DNA from: Anaerolineae bacterium
GTDB lineage: Bacteria > Chloroflexota > Anaerolineae > JAAYZQ01
DNA length: 47,367 bases
Direction: 5' to 3'
Assembly: GCA_016929795.1 (NCBI GenBank)
Contig: JAFGIA010000057.1
Coordinates: 1-47,367 of the forward strand
The notes under the pieces were generated by a model. That model saw nothing but the letters and a program-made list of their open reading frames with translations, ran no database searches and had not been told where the DNA came from. The position numbers and the translations under genes were made by a program. Numbering within the stretch: position 1 is the first letter of the stretch; every line of letters starts with the position of its first letter. Shown here piece after piece: positions 27,801 to 34,656 of this stretch.

Positions 27801-29032
27801 CAGACGACAGGGTGGATTATGGTCCTGTGATCGATTTTAGGCTGCGGTTGCTGCATCTTGCGTACGATAACTTTAAGGTGAACGCCAGCGACTCCCTGAA
27901 GGGCGAGCTTGAGGAGTTTGTCCCAGCCAATCACTGGTGGCTGGATGATTATGCGCTCTTTGCAGCGCTGAAGGAGCACCATGGCGGCGCGGTCTGGAAC
28001 ACCTGGGAACACGCTATCGCCAGGCACCAACCTGAAGCGGTAGAGCAGTGGCGGGCCGAGCTGCTCGACCAGGTCCGGTTCCACGAATATGTGCAGTTTC
28101 AGTTCCACAGGCAGTGGTCCGAGCTAAAGGCATACGCCAACGAGCGCAGCATCCGCATCATGGGCGATGTCCCAATCTTTGTGTCATATGACAGCGCCGA
28201 CGTCTGGGCGCATCCTGATCTGTTCCACTTTGACGCACAGGGCAAGCCCACGTTGGTCGCCGGAGTTCCACCCGACTACTTTAGCCCCACTGGCCAGTTG
28301 TGGGGCAATCCGCTCTACGACTGGGAGGCCATGGCACGCGATGGCTATGCCTGGTGGATCGACCGCTTCAGGCGCGCCTTCCAGCAGGTAGACGTCGTGC
28401 GGCTCGACCACTTTCGTGGCTTTGAATCGTGTTGGGCCGTGGCGGCAACTGAAGAGACGGCGATCAACGGCACGTGGCTAAAAACCCCGGGCCGCGATCT
28501 CTTTCAGGCCGTGGAAGCCGCCCTGGGGCCGGTGTCTTTTGTCGCCGAAGACCTGGGGCTGATCACGCCCGAAGTCAAAGCTCTGCGCCTGGCGTGCGGG
28601 TTCCCCGGCATGAAGGTGCTCCAGTTCGCCTTCTCGGGTGACCCTGACAATACGTACCTGCCGCACAACTATGAGCACGACAGCGTGGTGTACACCGGTA
28701 CGCATGATAACGACACGACCCTGGGCTGGTGGAATGGGGCGAGTGAGCAGGAGCGAGCCGACTTCCGCCGTTACGTCGGCGGCCATGGCGAGGAGCTGAA
28801 CTGGGCAATGATGCGCCTGGCGATGATGTCTGTGGCGCGCATCGCACTCATCCCACTGCAAGATATTCTCGGCGCCGGCAGCGAGGGCAGGATGAACACG
28901 CCAGGCCGGGCCAGTGGGAACTGGGATTGGCGCTACAGGGAGGGCATGCTCACTCCCGAGTTGACCACCCGTCTCAGGGAGATGACCGAAATCTCGGGCA
29001 GGGCGCCTCGTGGTGGGGTGACCAGAGATTAG
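24821..29032 (+). CDS. GH13 alpha-amylase-family domain fused to GH77 4-alpha-glucanotransferase (MalQ)
   Basis: This 1403-aa fusion joins two alpha-glucan enzymes. The frame opens at TTG 24797, but the ATG at 24821 has AAGGAG before it. Residues 1-250 are a mostly helical extension. The GH13 domain (about 260-890) has region I DMVPNH (403-408), the nucleophile D523 in RFDAA, and the acid/base E588 in LAEAFW. Region IV reads NNPDE, with D649 kept but the usual His before it replaced by Pro. After a Pro/Glu/Ala linker (about 890-912), the GH77 domain keeps D1196 (RLDHFRGF), E1243 (AEDLG) and D1296 (THDND). It would remodel glycogen or maltodextrins in the cytoplasm. GH13 specificity (hydrolase, transferase or maltosyltransferase-like) is uncertain. 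The stop codon lies inside a 52-base palindrome. Confidence 0.93.
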   Translation: MPIETVVTTELRVSRQARGRYGFAESQFAGDGRVVFDNMHSVRGLAQEINEKRDLSGDPPQEQAVKAAQLNAMALIETILRRVAALYRQQINPRVMHQAQRWLAGQLGQEALDSALCRFVEEFPPPAVYQGEITPAVYLDGQTDGIPHRELLLDDMLQVWLDNVNPAASAFTEMFDDASLQRESPYLQIIYLLRRYLDTQPQFGPEDQNLIDLLRSPAVAVPLSLTGQLQYIREKWGATLLGDTLGRLLGGLDLLQEEEKPVFAGPGPTVVVDLAGLGLDAEAARYSPDRDWMPRLVMVAKSTYVWLDQLSKKYGHLIARLDQIPDEELDTLARWGFSGLWLIGLWERSPASQLIKQIMGNPEAVASAYSLFDYQIAADLGGEAAYRDLAGRAWQRGIRLASDMVPNHMGLDSRWVIDHPDWFLGLDESPFPSYAFNGPDLCSDDRVGIFLEDHYYNHSDAAVVFRRVDRATGHARYIYHGNDGTSMPWNDTAQLDYLNPAVREAVIQTILEVARRFPVIRFDAAMTLAKRHVQRLWFPQPGTGGAIASRSEHGLTQAEFDAAMPVEFWREVVERVAQEVPDTLLLAEAFWMMEGYFVRTLGMHRVYNSAFMNMLKNEENAKYRASIKNVLEFDAEILKRYVNFMNNPDEETAVAQFGRDDKYFGVCTMMVTMPGLPMFGHGQVEGYREKYGMEYRRAYWDEPPDVELVRRHEREIFALMQRRHIFGGVENLALYDFYSPDGTVNEDVFAYSNASSTGERGLVLYNNKYADARGWIRTSAPSMVTTESGERQLIQKTLGEALGLGTDDGLFCIFCDHVSGLEYLHRSREVCDQGLYVELGAFKYVVYLDFHEVADDAEGHYAQLATTLAGRGVPSIADALLALFEPQPEPEPAAVEVEAAPAPRASGILLHVTSLPSRFGIGDLGGAAYRFVDFLADSGQQYWQIMPLGPTSYGDSPYQALSALAGNPLLINLERLIDERCLATWDLDRAPHFPDDRVDYGPVIDFRLRLLHLAYDNFKVNASDSLKGELEEFVPANHWWLDDYALFAALKEHHGGAVWNTWEHAIARHQPEAVEQWRAELLDQVRFHEYVQFQFHRQWSELKAYANERSIRIMGDVPIFVSYDSADVWAHPDLFHFDAQGKPTLVAGVPPDYFSPTGQLWGNPLYDWEAMARDGYAWWIDRFRRAFQQVDVVRLDHFRGFESCWAVAATEETAINGTWLKTPGRDLFQAVEAALGPVSFVAEDLGLITPEVKALRLACGFPGMKVLQFAFSGDPDNTYLPHNYEHDSVVYTGTHDNDTTLGWWNGASEQERADFRRYVGGHGEELNWAMMRLAMMSVARIALIPLQDILGAGSEGRMNTPGRASGNWDWRYREGMLTPELTTRLREMTEISGRAPRGGVTRD

Positions 29033-29080
29033 ATCTTCTGGTGCATCGCACACGCGTGCGCGATGCACCAGAAGATCTAA
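29029..29080. terminator. 52-base near-perfect palindrome overlapping the amylase-MalQ stop codon
   Basis: The arms 29029-29054 and 29055-29080 are complementary at 25 of 26 positions. The left arm includes the TAG stop at 29030-29032. The centre (CACGCGTG) is self-complementary. Its middle section resembles the hairpin at 7468-7503. It probably ends transcription or protects the message end, though no T-run follows. Confidence 0.7.
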
Positions 29081-29117
29081 CATGGAAGGGCTGACATCCT
29101 AACCTGGCAGGCTAGAC

Positions 29118-29462
29118 ATGCTAACGATAGAAATGGAATCACTCAAGCGCTACACACTGATCCGGCTCCGGGGCGACGCAGATCACGCCGCCGCCCCGGA
29201 GATGGAGCAGCGGCTGTTGGCCGAGATCGACGCCGGCCAGGCGAACCTGGTAATCAACGGGCGCGACCTCGCCTACATCTCCAGTGCCGGCCTCCGCGCG
29301 TTGATCGCGGCTCAAACCCGAGTGCGTCGCTGCCAGCCACAGGGCAAGATCGTTTTTTCGGAGCTTGCCTCGCCAGTCGAGAGAACATTCCGGATGGTGG
29401 GTTTTCACGAGCTGTTCGAGATCTATGCAACAGACACAGCAGCGGCCAGCAGTTTCAAATGA
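29118..29462 (+). CDS. STAS-domain protein (anti-sigma factor antagonist-like)
   Basis: This 114-aa protein is a single STAS domain of the SpoIIAA/RsbV type. The conserved NGRDLAYISSAGLRAL carries the Ser (S55 or S56) that partner kinases phosphorylate. In such systems the unphosphorylated form binds an anti-sigma kinase and frees a sigma factor or other target. No RsbW-like kinase or PP2C phosphatase gene is present nearby, so its partners must be encoded elsewhere. It starts 38 bases after the large palindrome and is followed after 30 bases by the ParB-fold gene. The ribosome-binding site is weak. Confidence 0.85.
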   Translation: MLTIEMESLKRYTLIRLRGDADHAAAPEMEQRLLAEIDAGQANLVINGRDLAYISSAGLRALIAAQTRVRRCQPQGKIVFSELASPVERTFRMVGFHELFEIYATDTAAASSFK

Positions 29463-29492
29463 GCAGAACGCCTATCCACCGGGGAGGAGCCC

Positions 29493-30419
29493 ATGTCAAG
29501 AGATTACAGCCCGGCCGACACCTCAAGCTGGAAACAGGCGCGCCGCGCGGCCTTTATCCAGGACGTGATGTCCACGTTTACGCAACGCGCCGACAGCCTG
29601 CTCAGTTTTGAAGAGATCAGCGGCTCGCTCCACCTGGACCACGTGCAATACCGGGAGGTGCAAGAAGTCCCACTCGATCACATTGTGGGCAGTGTGGGGC
29701 GCTATGCTGATTTCACACGCACCTTTCTGCCCCGCCAGGACCACCTCCAGGAGCGATGGCAAAAGATCGAAGAGATGATGTCCAGCGGCCACTCCTTGCC
29801 GCCGATCGATCTCTACCAGGTTGGAGAGGTCTATTTCGTGCGCGACGGCAACCACCGCGTCTCTGTCGCACGCCAGCGCCGATTTGCCACGATCCGCGCC
29901 CACGTATGGCAGTGCGACACCCCTATCCCTTTGCAGCCCGATTCGGACGTGGACGAGATGTTGTGCCAGTTGGCCCATGCGGCCTTCCTGGAGCGCACCC
30001 ACTTTGATCGGCTCTGTCCCGAAGTGACGATCCGGCTTACACAACCGGGCGGGTATGAAGATCTGGTGCGCGAGATCGAGGCTTTCCAGCAAGCCCTTTC
30101 CGAGATAGATCGGTGTGAGATCCCCTTTGATGAGGCGGTCACCCTGTGGAGCGAGCTGCGCTACGTCCCGATCGTCGAGATCATTCGCGAGCGCGAGGCA
30201 TTGGCCGAGTTCCCCGACCGGACTGAGGCCGACCTCTACCTATGGCTGAGCCGCAACCGCCAGGAGCTGGCAGCGCGCTACGAGCACACGGTGCTGATGC
30301 ACGAGGCCGCCGATGACCTGGCCAGGCAGGCAGAGGATCGGACCAAACCAATCCGCAAGCTCTGGAAGAATGTGGCGCGCGCGACCACCAGGTGGCGAGA
30401 GGGGAAGAAGCGCCAGTAA
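29493..30419 (+). CDS. ParB/Srx-fold protein of unknown function
   Basis: This 308-aa protein carries a ParB-like N-terminal fold. The stretch PIDLYQVGEVYFVRDGNHR ends in the family's D-G-x-H/N-R motif (D118, G119, H121, R122) and is followed by SVAR, as in ParB, Noc and sulfiredoxin-like domains, which bind nucleotides. It lacks the usual ParB helix-turn-helix and centromere-binding regions; the C-terminal half is helical and rich in charged residues (ending RWREGKKRQ). It is therefore unlikely to be a partition protein. GGGGAGG precedes the ATG, 30 bases after the STAS gene. A regulatory role is a guess. It ends 7 bases before the convergent kinase gene with no clear terminator between. Confidence 0.7.
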   Translation: MSRDYSPADTSSWKQARRAAFIQDVMSTFTQRADSLLSFEEISGSLHLDHVQYREVQEVPLDHIVGSVGRYADFTRTFLPRQDHLQERWQKIEEMMSSGHSLPPIDLYQVGEVYFVRDGNHRVSVARQRRFATIRAHVWQCDTPIPLQPDSDVDEMLCQLAHAAFLERTHFDRLCPEVTIRLTQPGGYEDLVREIEAFQQALSEIDRCEIPFDEAVTLWSELRYVPIVEIIREREALAEFPDRTEADLYLWLSRNRQELAARYEHTVLMHEAADDLARQAEDRTKPIRKLWKNVARATTRWREGKKRQ

Positions 30420-30426
30420 CGCCTGG

Positions 30427-32028
30427 CTATTCGTTCAGGCGCTTGTACACCCTGCTCATCCGCTTGTATATCTCGACGAACGTCTCGAACCGCTCGTCGT
30501 AGAGCGCCCGGTTCTCGTGGGCGGGCTGGTACGTGGCACTGAATTCTACCAGGCCAGGGACATCGTCAAACGCAATCTCACCCAGCCCGACGGCGGCGAT
30601 GAACGCCGCACCACGCGCATTGGCCTGGATCGGGTCTCGCACCTGCCGCACCTGCACGTCGAGCACATCAGCCAGGATCTGGCACCACACATCCGAGCTG
30701 CCCCCTCCACCCACTACGTTCAGGCTCTCGACCTCGCGCCGCATGAACCGGGATACAGGCCCCAATAGCCAGCGCGTGTTCAAAGCCACGCCCTCCATCA
30801 CGGCGCGGATCAGATCGGCGCGCGTGTTGTGCAGAGACAGGTTGTAGATGCCCGCCCGCAGGGTCCGCTCATCCACCGGCGCACGCTCGCCCCAGATCCA
30901 GGGCGTGTAGAGCAGGCCGTTGCTGCCCGCAGGGACGCGCGCGGCCATCCGGTCCATGATCGGGAACAGATTGGGGCCGGTTTCTCCCTGAAAGAGCTCA
31001 TCATGTGGACATAGGATCTTGTCGCGCAGAAAGGCGAGGTTGCCACCGGCGGTAGCCTGGAGCGCTGTCAGCAGGTAGCGGTGCGGCACGGCACATGGTA
31101 CGGAGGCGAGCGACGAGAGCGGATCGGTTTTTTTGAAGGGCACATGCGCCGCGAGCCACGACGACGTGCCGATGTAGAGGTGGAGGGCGAAATCGGCCAC
31201 CGCCCCGGCCCCAATGCCTGCGGCCGTGGTGTCGATCGAGCCTGCCACCACGGCCACATCGCCCGCCAGCCCCAACTCCCCGGCGACCGCGGCCCGGATC
31301 GTGCCCAGCACCTCGGTGCACGGCACGATCTCGGGGAATTTGCCCGCGTCGATGCCACTGTCGCGCACGAGGCGCGGATGGTAGCAGATGTCGTCGGGGT
31401 CTCGGTTGTCGGTCACCCACGACGTCAGGATAGAATCAAAGGTCGCAGCAAAGCGGCCGGTAAGGCAGTAGTTCATATAGTCGAGGACGTTCAGAAACTT
31501 GTGAGTACGTGCATACACCTCGGGGAAGCGGTCGCGCACGAGCAGCATATGCCCGGCAGGGTCCTTGCCCGTCGTGGACGGCATCCCACCGGTCAGGCGG
31601 ATCCAGCGCACGAGTTTTGCGGCGTCAACGCCGAGCAGGTTGAGCCTGCCCCTGGCCTGGCGCCGCAGGTAGGGCGCGCCACGCATGTCCATCCAGAGGA
31701 TGCAGTTCATGAGCGGGCTCCCGTCCACGTCGACGGGCACCGTGCCTTCGCCCTGCGTCGAGCAGCACACGGCACGGATCGACTCTGTGGGCACCAGGCC
31801 GCGGCTCAGCAGGCGCCGCGCTGTCGAAAGGAAGGCTTGCCACCATTCGTTGGGGCACTGTTCCGTGCCGCCGTCCGGCGTGACGTGCAGGGTGACGGGC
31901 GCAGATTCCCAGCCGAGCACCTGGCCGTGCACGGTAATGAGTGCAACCTTGACCCCGGAGGTGCCGAGGTCGACGGCGAGGACGACGGGCTCAGATTGTT
32001 TCGGCATGATGGTCGCTTTCTTTGTCAT
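30427..32028 (-). CDS. FGGY-family carbohydrate kinase
   Basis: This 533-aa kinase belongs to the FGGY (xylulokinase/glycerol kinase/ribulokinase) family. The N-terminal ATP loop DLGTSGVK is at residues 20-27, and LWMDMRG at 111-117 contains D114, the conserved catalytic-base region. The C-terminal ATPase domain has NVVGGGGSSDVWCQILADVL and GAAFIAAVGLG. It would phosphorylate a sugar, polyol or similar alcohol. It is the last gene of a cassette with a class II aldolase and an aminotransferase, so its product may be the aldolase's substrate. The start is ATG 32028 or ATG 32007; neither has a clear ribosome-binding site. Calling it xylulokinase would be overreach given the neighbours. Confidence 0.88.
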   Translation of the reverse strand: MTKKATIMPKQSEPVVLAVDLGTSGVKVALITVHGQVLGWESAPVTLHVTPDGGTEQCPNEWWQAFLSTARRLLSRGLVPTESIRAVCCSTQGEGTVPVDVDGSPLMNCILWMDMRGAPYLRRQARGRLNLLGVDAAKLVRWIRLTGGMPSTTGKDPAGHMLLVRDRFPEVYARTHKFLNVLDYMNYCLTGRFAATFDSILTSWVTDNRDPDDICYHPRLVRDSGIDAGKFPEIVPCTEVLGTIRAAVAGELGLAGDVAVVAGSIDTTAAGIGAGAVADFALHLYIGTSSWLAAHVPFKKTDPLSSLASVPCAVPHRYLLTALQATAGGNLAFLRDKILCPHDELFQGETGPNLFPIMDRMAARVPAGSNGLLYTPWIWGERAPVDERTLRAGIYNLSLHNTRADLIRAVMEGVALNTRWLLGPVSRFMRREVESLNVVGGGGSSDVWCQILADVLDVQVRQVRDPIQANARGAAFIAAVGLGEIAFDDVPGLVEFSATYQPAHENRALYDERFETFVEIYKRMSRVYKRLNE

Positions 32029-32041
32029 CGGTTCAGTACCG

Positions 32042-32101
32042 GGTAGCGGGTATCAGGTATCGGGCAATCTCCCTGATACCTGACGCCTGATACCCGCTAC
32101 C
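32042..32101. repeat. Nested intergenic inverted repeat between kinase and aminotransferase genes
   Basis: GGTAGCGGGTATCAGG (32042-32057) and CCTGATACCCGCTACC (32086-32101) are perfectly complementary over 16 bp. A second imperfect pair built from TCAGGTATC and GATACCTGA lies inside. The repeated GTATCAGG unit suggests a dispersed genomic repeat more than a simple terminator, since the operon probably continues through it. Confidence 0.6.
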
Positions 32102-32106
32102 AATCG

Positions 32107-33549
32107 TCAAACACCTTCGACGGCGGACAGCACGGTTTCGAAGCGGTTGAGGGCGTCGTCAATCACGTCATCCGTGTCGGCCAGGCTGGTGTACATGCGG
32201 CTGCCGGCGAGGGTGACGAGGCCTGCCGCCATGTAGGCAGCGCCCATCTCTTCCATCATGTGCTTGCGCGGCTTGAGCTCGCGCATCAGCTTGAGCGGGT
32301 TTTTGAAATCGAGCAGCATCACACCTGATGTCTCGAGGTGGACGATCGAGCCCTGGTTGTAGGCCACGTAGGGCAGGCCAAGCCTGTCGATGATCGAGTT
32401 CAAGCCACGCGTCAGCCTGTCACCCGCCCGACCGGCGATGACCGGTGCATTGGTGCGCTCCATCTCGAGCAATGCGTGGTAGCCGGCGACGCACGACAGC
32501 GGGTTGGCCGCCAGCGTGCCGCCGACGTAGGCGCGCTCACCCGTGCCGCCAATGCCCGCCGCGAAATGCTTCATCACATCGCGCCGCCCGCCGACACCAC
32601 CCGCCATCGGGTAGCCGCCGGTGATGCACTTGCCAAACACCGTCAGGTCGGGTTTTACGCAAAAATAACCCTGCGCCCCGCCCATGCCCAGCCTAAAACC
32701 CGTCACCACCTCGTCGAAAATGAGGAGCGCGCCAAACTCGTCGCACAGCTCGCGCACCTTCTGGTTGAAATCCCGATGCACGGGGCGGGTGCCGCTTTCG
32801 GGCCCCACAGGCTCCACGATCACGGCGGCGGTGCCGCCGCGCACCCTATTGAGCTGCATCAGCCGGCGCAGCGCGCCGAGATTGTTCGGGTAGAATTCCT
32901 GGGTGTGGGCACTGGCGCCGCGCGGAATGCCTGTGGCCTCCATGCGCCGCGTGCCAGGGATGTGCAGGCCATAGACCATCGGATCGCTCCAGCCGTGGTA
33001 CGCCCCGCCCGCCTTGATCACCTTTTTTTTGCCTGTGTAGGTCCTGGCGGCACGGATGGCTGCCATCACCGCCTCAGTGCCCGAGCCCAACATGCGAAAC
33101 ATTTCTACCGAGGGCACAAAGCGGGCGATCAGATCGGCCAGCTTGTACTCGTACTCGTGGAACAGGCCCGTGACCGGCCCGCACGATTCTAGCAGTGCCG
33201 CGACCTGCTTGCGCACAGGGGCATAGTTGCTGCCAAGCACGGTCGGGCCGCCAGCCTGCAAAAAGTCGATGTAACGGTTGCCGTCCACGTCCCACAGGTA
33301 GGCGCCCTCGGCCCTCTCCACCGCCAATGGGAAGGGATAGTTGAAGGCCAGGTTGTGCTGCACACCGCCAGGGATACGCTCTTTGGCCGTCTCTGTCAGC
33401 GCTTTCGACCCGGCGCATTGGCTGTCAAAGTAGCTCAGGAACTCTTGCATCCGTTCGCGGCGGATGGGGCGGATCGGCTGCTTGATCAGGGCCTTCAGAC
33501 GGCGATAGATCTCGTCGGTGTCGTGCCACTCAGATATGGCGTAGGTCAT
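32107..33549 (-). CDS. Class III aminotransferase, glutamate-1-semialdehyde aminomutase-like
   Basis: This 480-aa PLP enzyme is related to glutamate-1-semialdehyde 2,1-aminomutase (HemL) and class III transaminases. The PLP lysine is K307 in FGKCITGGYPM, the cofactor-ring Asp is D279 in IFDEVVTGFR, and GSGTEA near 155-160 binds the phosphate. It carries a 45-residue N-terminal extension and lies in a sugar-type cassette, so it is probably not the tetrapyrrole enzyme. Similar proteins act on amino-sugar or keto-sugar substrates. The frame opens at 33579, but the ATG at 33549, with AGAGG 8-9 bases upstream, is a better start. Its first 20 bases overlap the end of the aldolase gene, so translation is probably coupled. 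Confidence 0.88.
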   Translation of the reverse strand: MTYAISEWHDTDEIYRRLKALIKQPIRPIRRERMQEFLSYFDSQCAGSKALTETAKERIPGGVQHNLAFNYPFPLAVERAEGAYLWDVDGNRYIDFLQAGGPTVLGSNYAPVRKQVAALLESCGPVTGLFHEYEYKLADLIARFVPSVEMFRMLGSGTEAVMAAIRAARTYTGKKKVIKAGGAYHGWSDPMVYGLHIPGTRRMEATGIPRGASAHTQEFYPNNLGALRRLMQLNRVRGGTAAVIVEPVGPESGTRPVHRDFNQKVRELCDEFGALLIFDEVVTGFRLGMGGAQGYFCVKPDLTVFGKCITGGYPMAGGVGGRRDVMKHFAAGIGGTGERAYVGGTLAANPLSCVAGYHALLEMERTNAPVIAGRAGDRLTRGLNSIIDRLGLPYVAYNQGSIVHLETSGVMLLDFKNPLKLMRELKPRKHMMEEMGAAYMAAGLVTLAGSRMYTSLADTDDVIDDALNRFETVLSAVEGV

Positions 33550-34201
33550 GCTTCTTTTCCTCTTTTCGCAACCTGGCAAAGGCGATCTCGCGCACGGCGA
33601 GCGGAATTTTGCTCACCTTGCGCTCGGTGCACAGTGCCAACAGGTAGGCTACAGCGCACTTTTCCAGGATCTCGACGTTGTGCGCCGCGCGCTCCAGATC
33701 GTGTCCAAAGACGAGGGCACCGTGGTTCTTCATGAGGTACGCATTATGGCCGTTCTTCACCTGCCTGGCGATCTTGTTTCGGAGCAGCCCCGTGCCCGAT
33801 GGCGCGTAGGGGATGATCTCGACAGAGCGGCCCAGGTAGCGCACCTGCTCGTCAAAGAGGGCGGGGATGGGGGCGTCGATCAGGGCCAGAGCGCTGGCAT
33901 GTACCTGGTGGGTATGGACAACCGCGCCGACGTCAGGGCGCGCGAGGTAGATCGCGGCGTGCATGCTGCTCTCCACTGAAGGCTTGTGTTCGCCCAACAG
34001 GGGGTTGAGGTCCCAATCGAGCACGCACACGTCACCGGGCGTCATGCGGGCGTAGTCAAAGCTGGATGGGGTAATGGCCATGGCATCCTGGCCCGGCACA
34101 CGGACGGAGACGTTGCCGCCAGTGGCCATCAGGTAGCCGTCGGCGACCAGGGCCCGGCAGGCCGCCACGATCTCTTCTCTCTGTATCTCAAAGTGACTCA
34201 T
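33530..34201 (-). CDS. Class II aldolase/adducin-family protein
   Basis: This 223-aa protein belongs to the zinc-dependent class II aldolase family (L-fuculose-phosphate aldolase, rhamnulose-phosphate aldolase, ribulose-phosphate 4-epimerase). The phosphate-binding TGGNVSVR is at residues 27-34, the catalytic Glu E77 in KPSVESSMHAAIY, metal-binding H96 and H98 in VVHTHQVHA, and a later MKNHGALV supplies the third His. It would cleave a phosphorylated keto-sugar to a triose phosphate plus aldehyde, or epimerise it. It is the first gene of the cassette, 23 bases or so from the predicted transcription start, and overlaps the aminotransferase start. Confidence 0.9.
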   Translation of the reverse strand: MSHFEIQREEIVAACRALVADGYLMATGGNVSVRVPGQDAMAITPSSFDYARMTPGDVCVLDWDLNPLLGEHKPSVESSMHAAIYLARPDVGAVVHTHQVHASALALIDAPIPALFDEQVRYLGRSVEIIPYAPSGTGLLRNKIARQVKNGHNAYLMKNHGALVFGHDLERAAHNVEILEKCAVAYLLALCTERKVSKIPLAVREIAFARLRKEEKKHDLRHI

Positions 34202-34230
34202 CCTGGCCTCTACGAGCGTTGACTTGTACG

Positions 34231-34259
34231 ATTATAGCATACCTGCTCAGCAGCGCCAA
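34231..34259 (-). promoter_or_regulatory. Promoter of the aldolase-aminotransferase-kinase cassette
   Basis: Reading the minus strand, TTGGCG (34254-34259) and TATAAT (34231-34236) are 17 bases apart, and the -10 box is extended by TGC. Transcription would start near 34224, about 23 bases before the aldolase ATG. Confidence 0.75.
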
Positions 34260-34427
34260 ATGGGGGACAAGCAGAGCGGTAGGGGGCAGAGACCCTCGAC
34301 CAACGGCTGCCGCTTGCTGACAGAGCAGATGAACAGGCCACGAGCGGGAGACAATGAACCGAGGGATAGGAACTGAGCTTCTGCCCCTCCGAGTCGGCGA
34401 TGAGCGCTGGTGCATGGTTCGAGAGAT

Positions 34428-34655
34428 CTATTTCTGAGAGCGCTGCCAGTGCTTCTGGGCTTGCTCGTAAAGCTCCTCTACACTCGTGTCACAAAAGAGG
34501 CGATCCTGCCATTCCAGATAATCTCCCTCGCCAGGACTCAGCTGGAGCAAGAACCGGATCGCATCAGCATAGCCAAGGGACTCTATCAATGCCATGTAGC
34601 CAGTCTGCCTCAAGGCCATTTCGGAACGAGCGAACTGTTGCTCAGCCACTGTCAT
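34428..34655 (-). CDS. Probable antitoxin of the PIN-domain toxin
   Basis: This 75-aa protein starts one base after the stop codon of the PIN gene (TGA-T-ATG), so the pair is co-translated. Its centre (ALIESLGYADAIRFLLQLSPG, then GDYLEWQDRLF) matches, from memory, a small family common in Cyanobacteria and Chloroflexota with the pattern L-G-x-x-x-A-I-R-F/Y-x-x-Q-x-x-x-G-x-G-D-Y, usually found beside PIN proteins. No DNA-binding motif is evident, so autoregulation is unclear. The antitoxin role is inferred from position and family resemblance. Confidence 0.65.
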   Translation of the reverse strand: MTVAEQQFARSEMALRQTGYMALIESLGYADAIRFLLQLSPGEGDYLEWQDRLFCDTSVEELYEQAQKHWQRSQK

Positions 34656-34656
34656 A

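Noticed and set aside
29493..30419. Chromosome partition protein ParB
   Set aside because: Only the nucleotide-binding fold is present. There is no ParB helix-turn-helix, no parA neighbour and no parS-like site.
32107..33549. HemL (glutamate-1-semialdehyde aminomutase) for tetrapyrrole synthesis
   Set aside because: The N-terminal extension, the aldolase-kinase context and the absence of other hem genes argue for a sugar-related aminotransferase, although the fold is shared.
34202..34427. Small gene in the 226-base gap before the PIN antitoxin gene
   Set aside because: Open frames there lack ribosome-binding sites and coding-like composition. Only the cassette promoter is supported.
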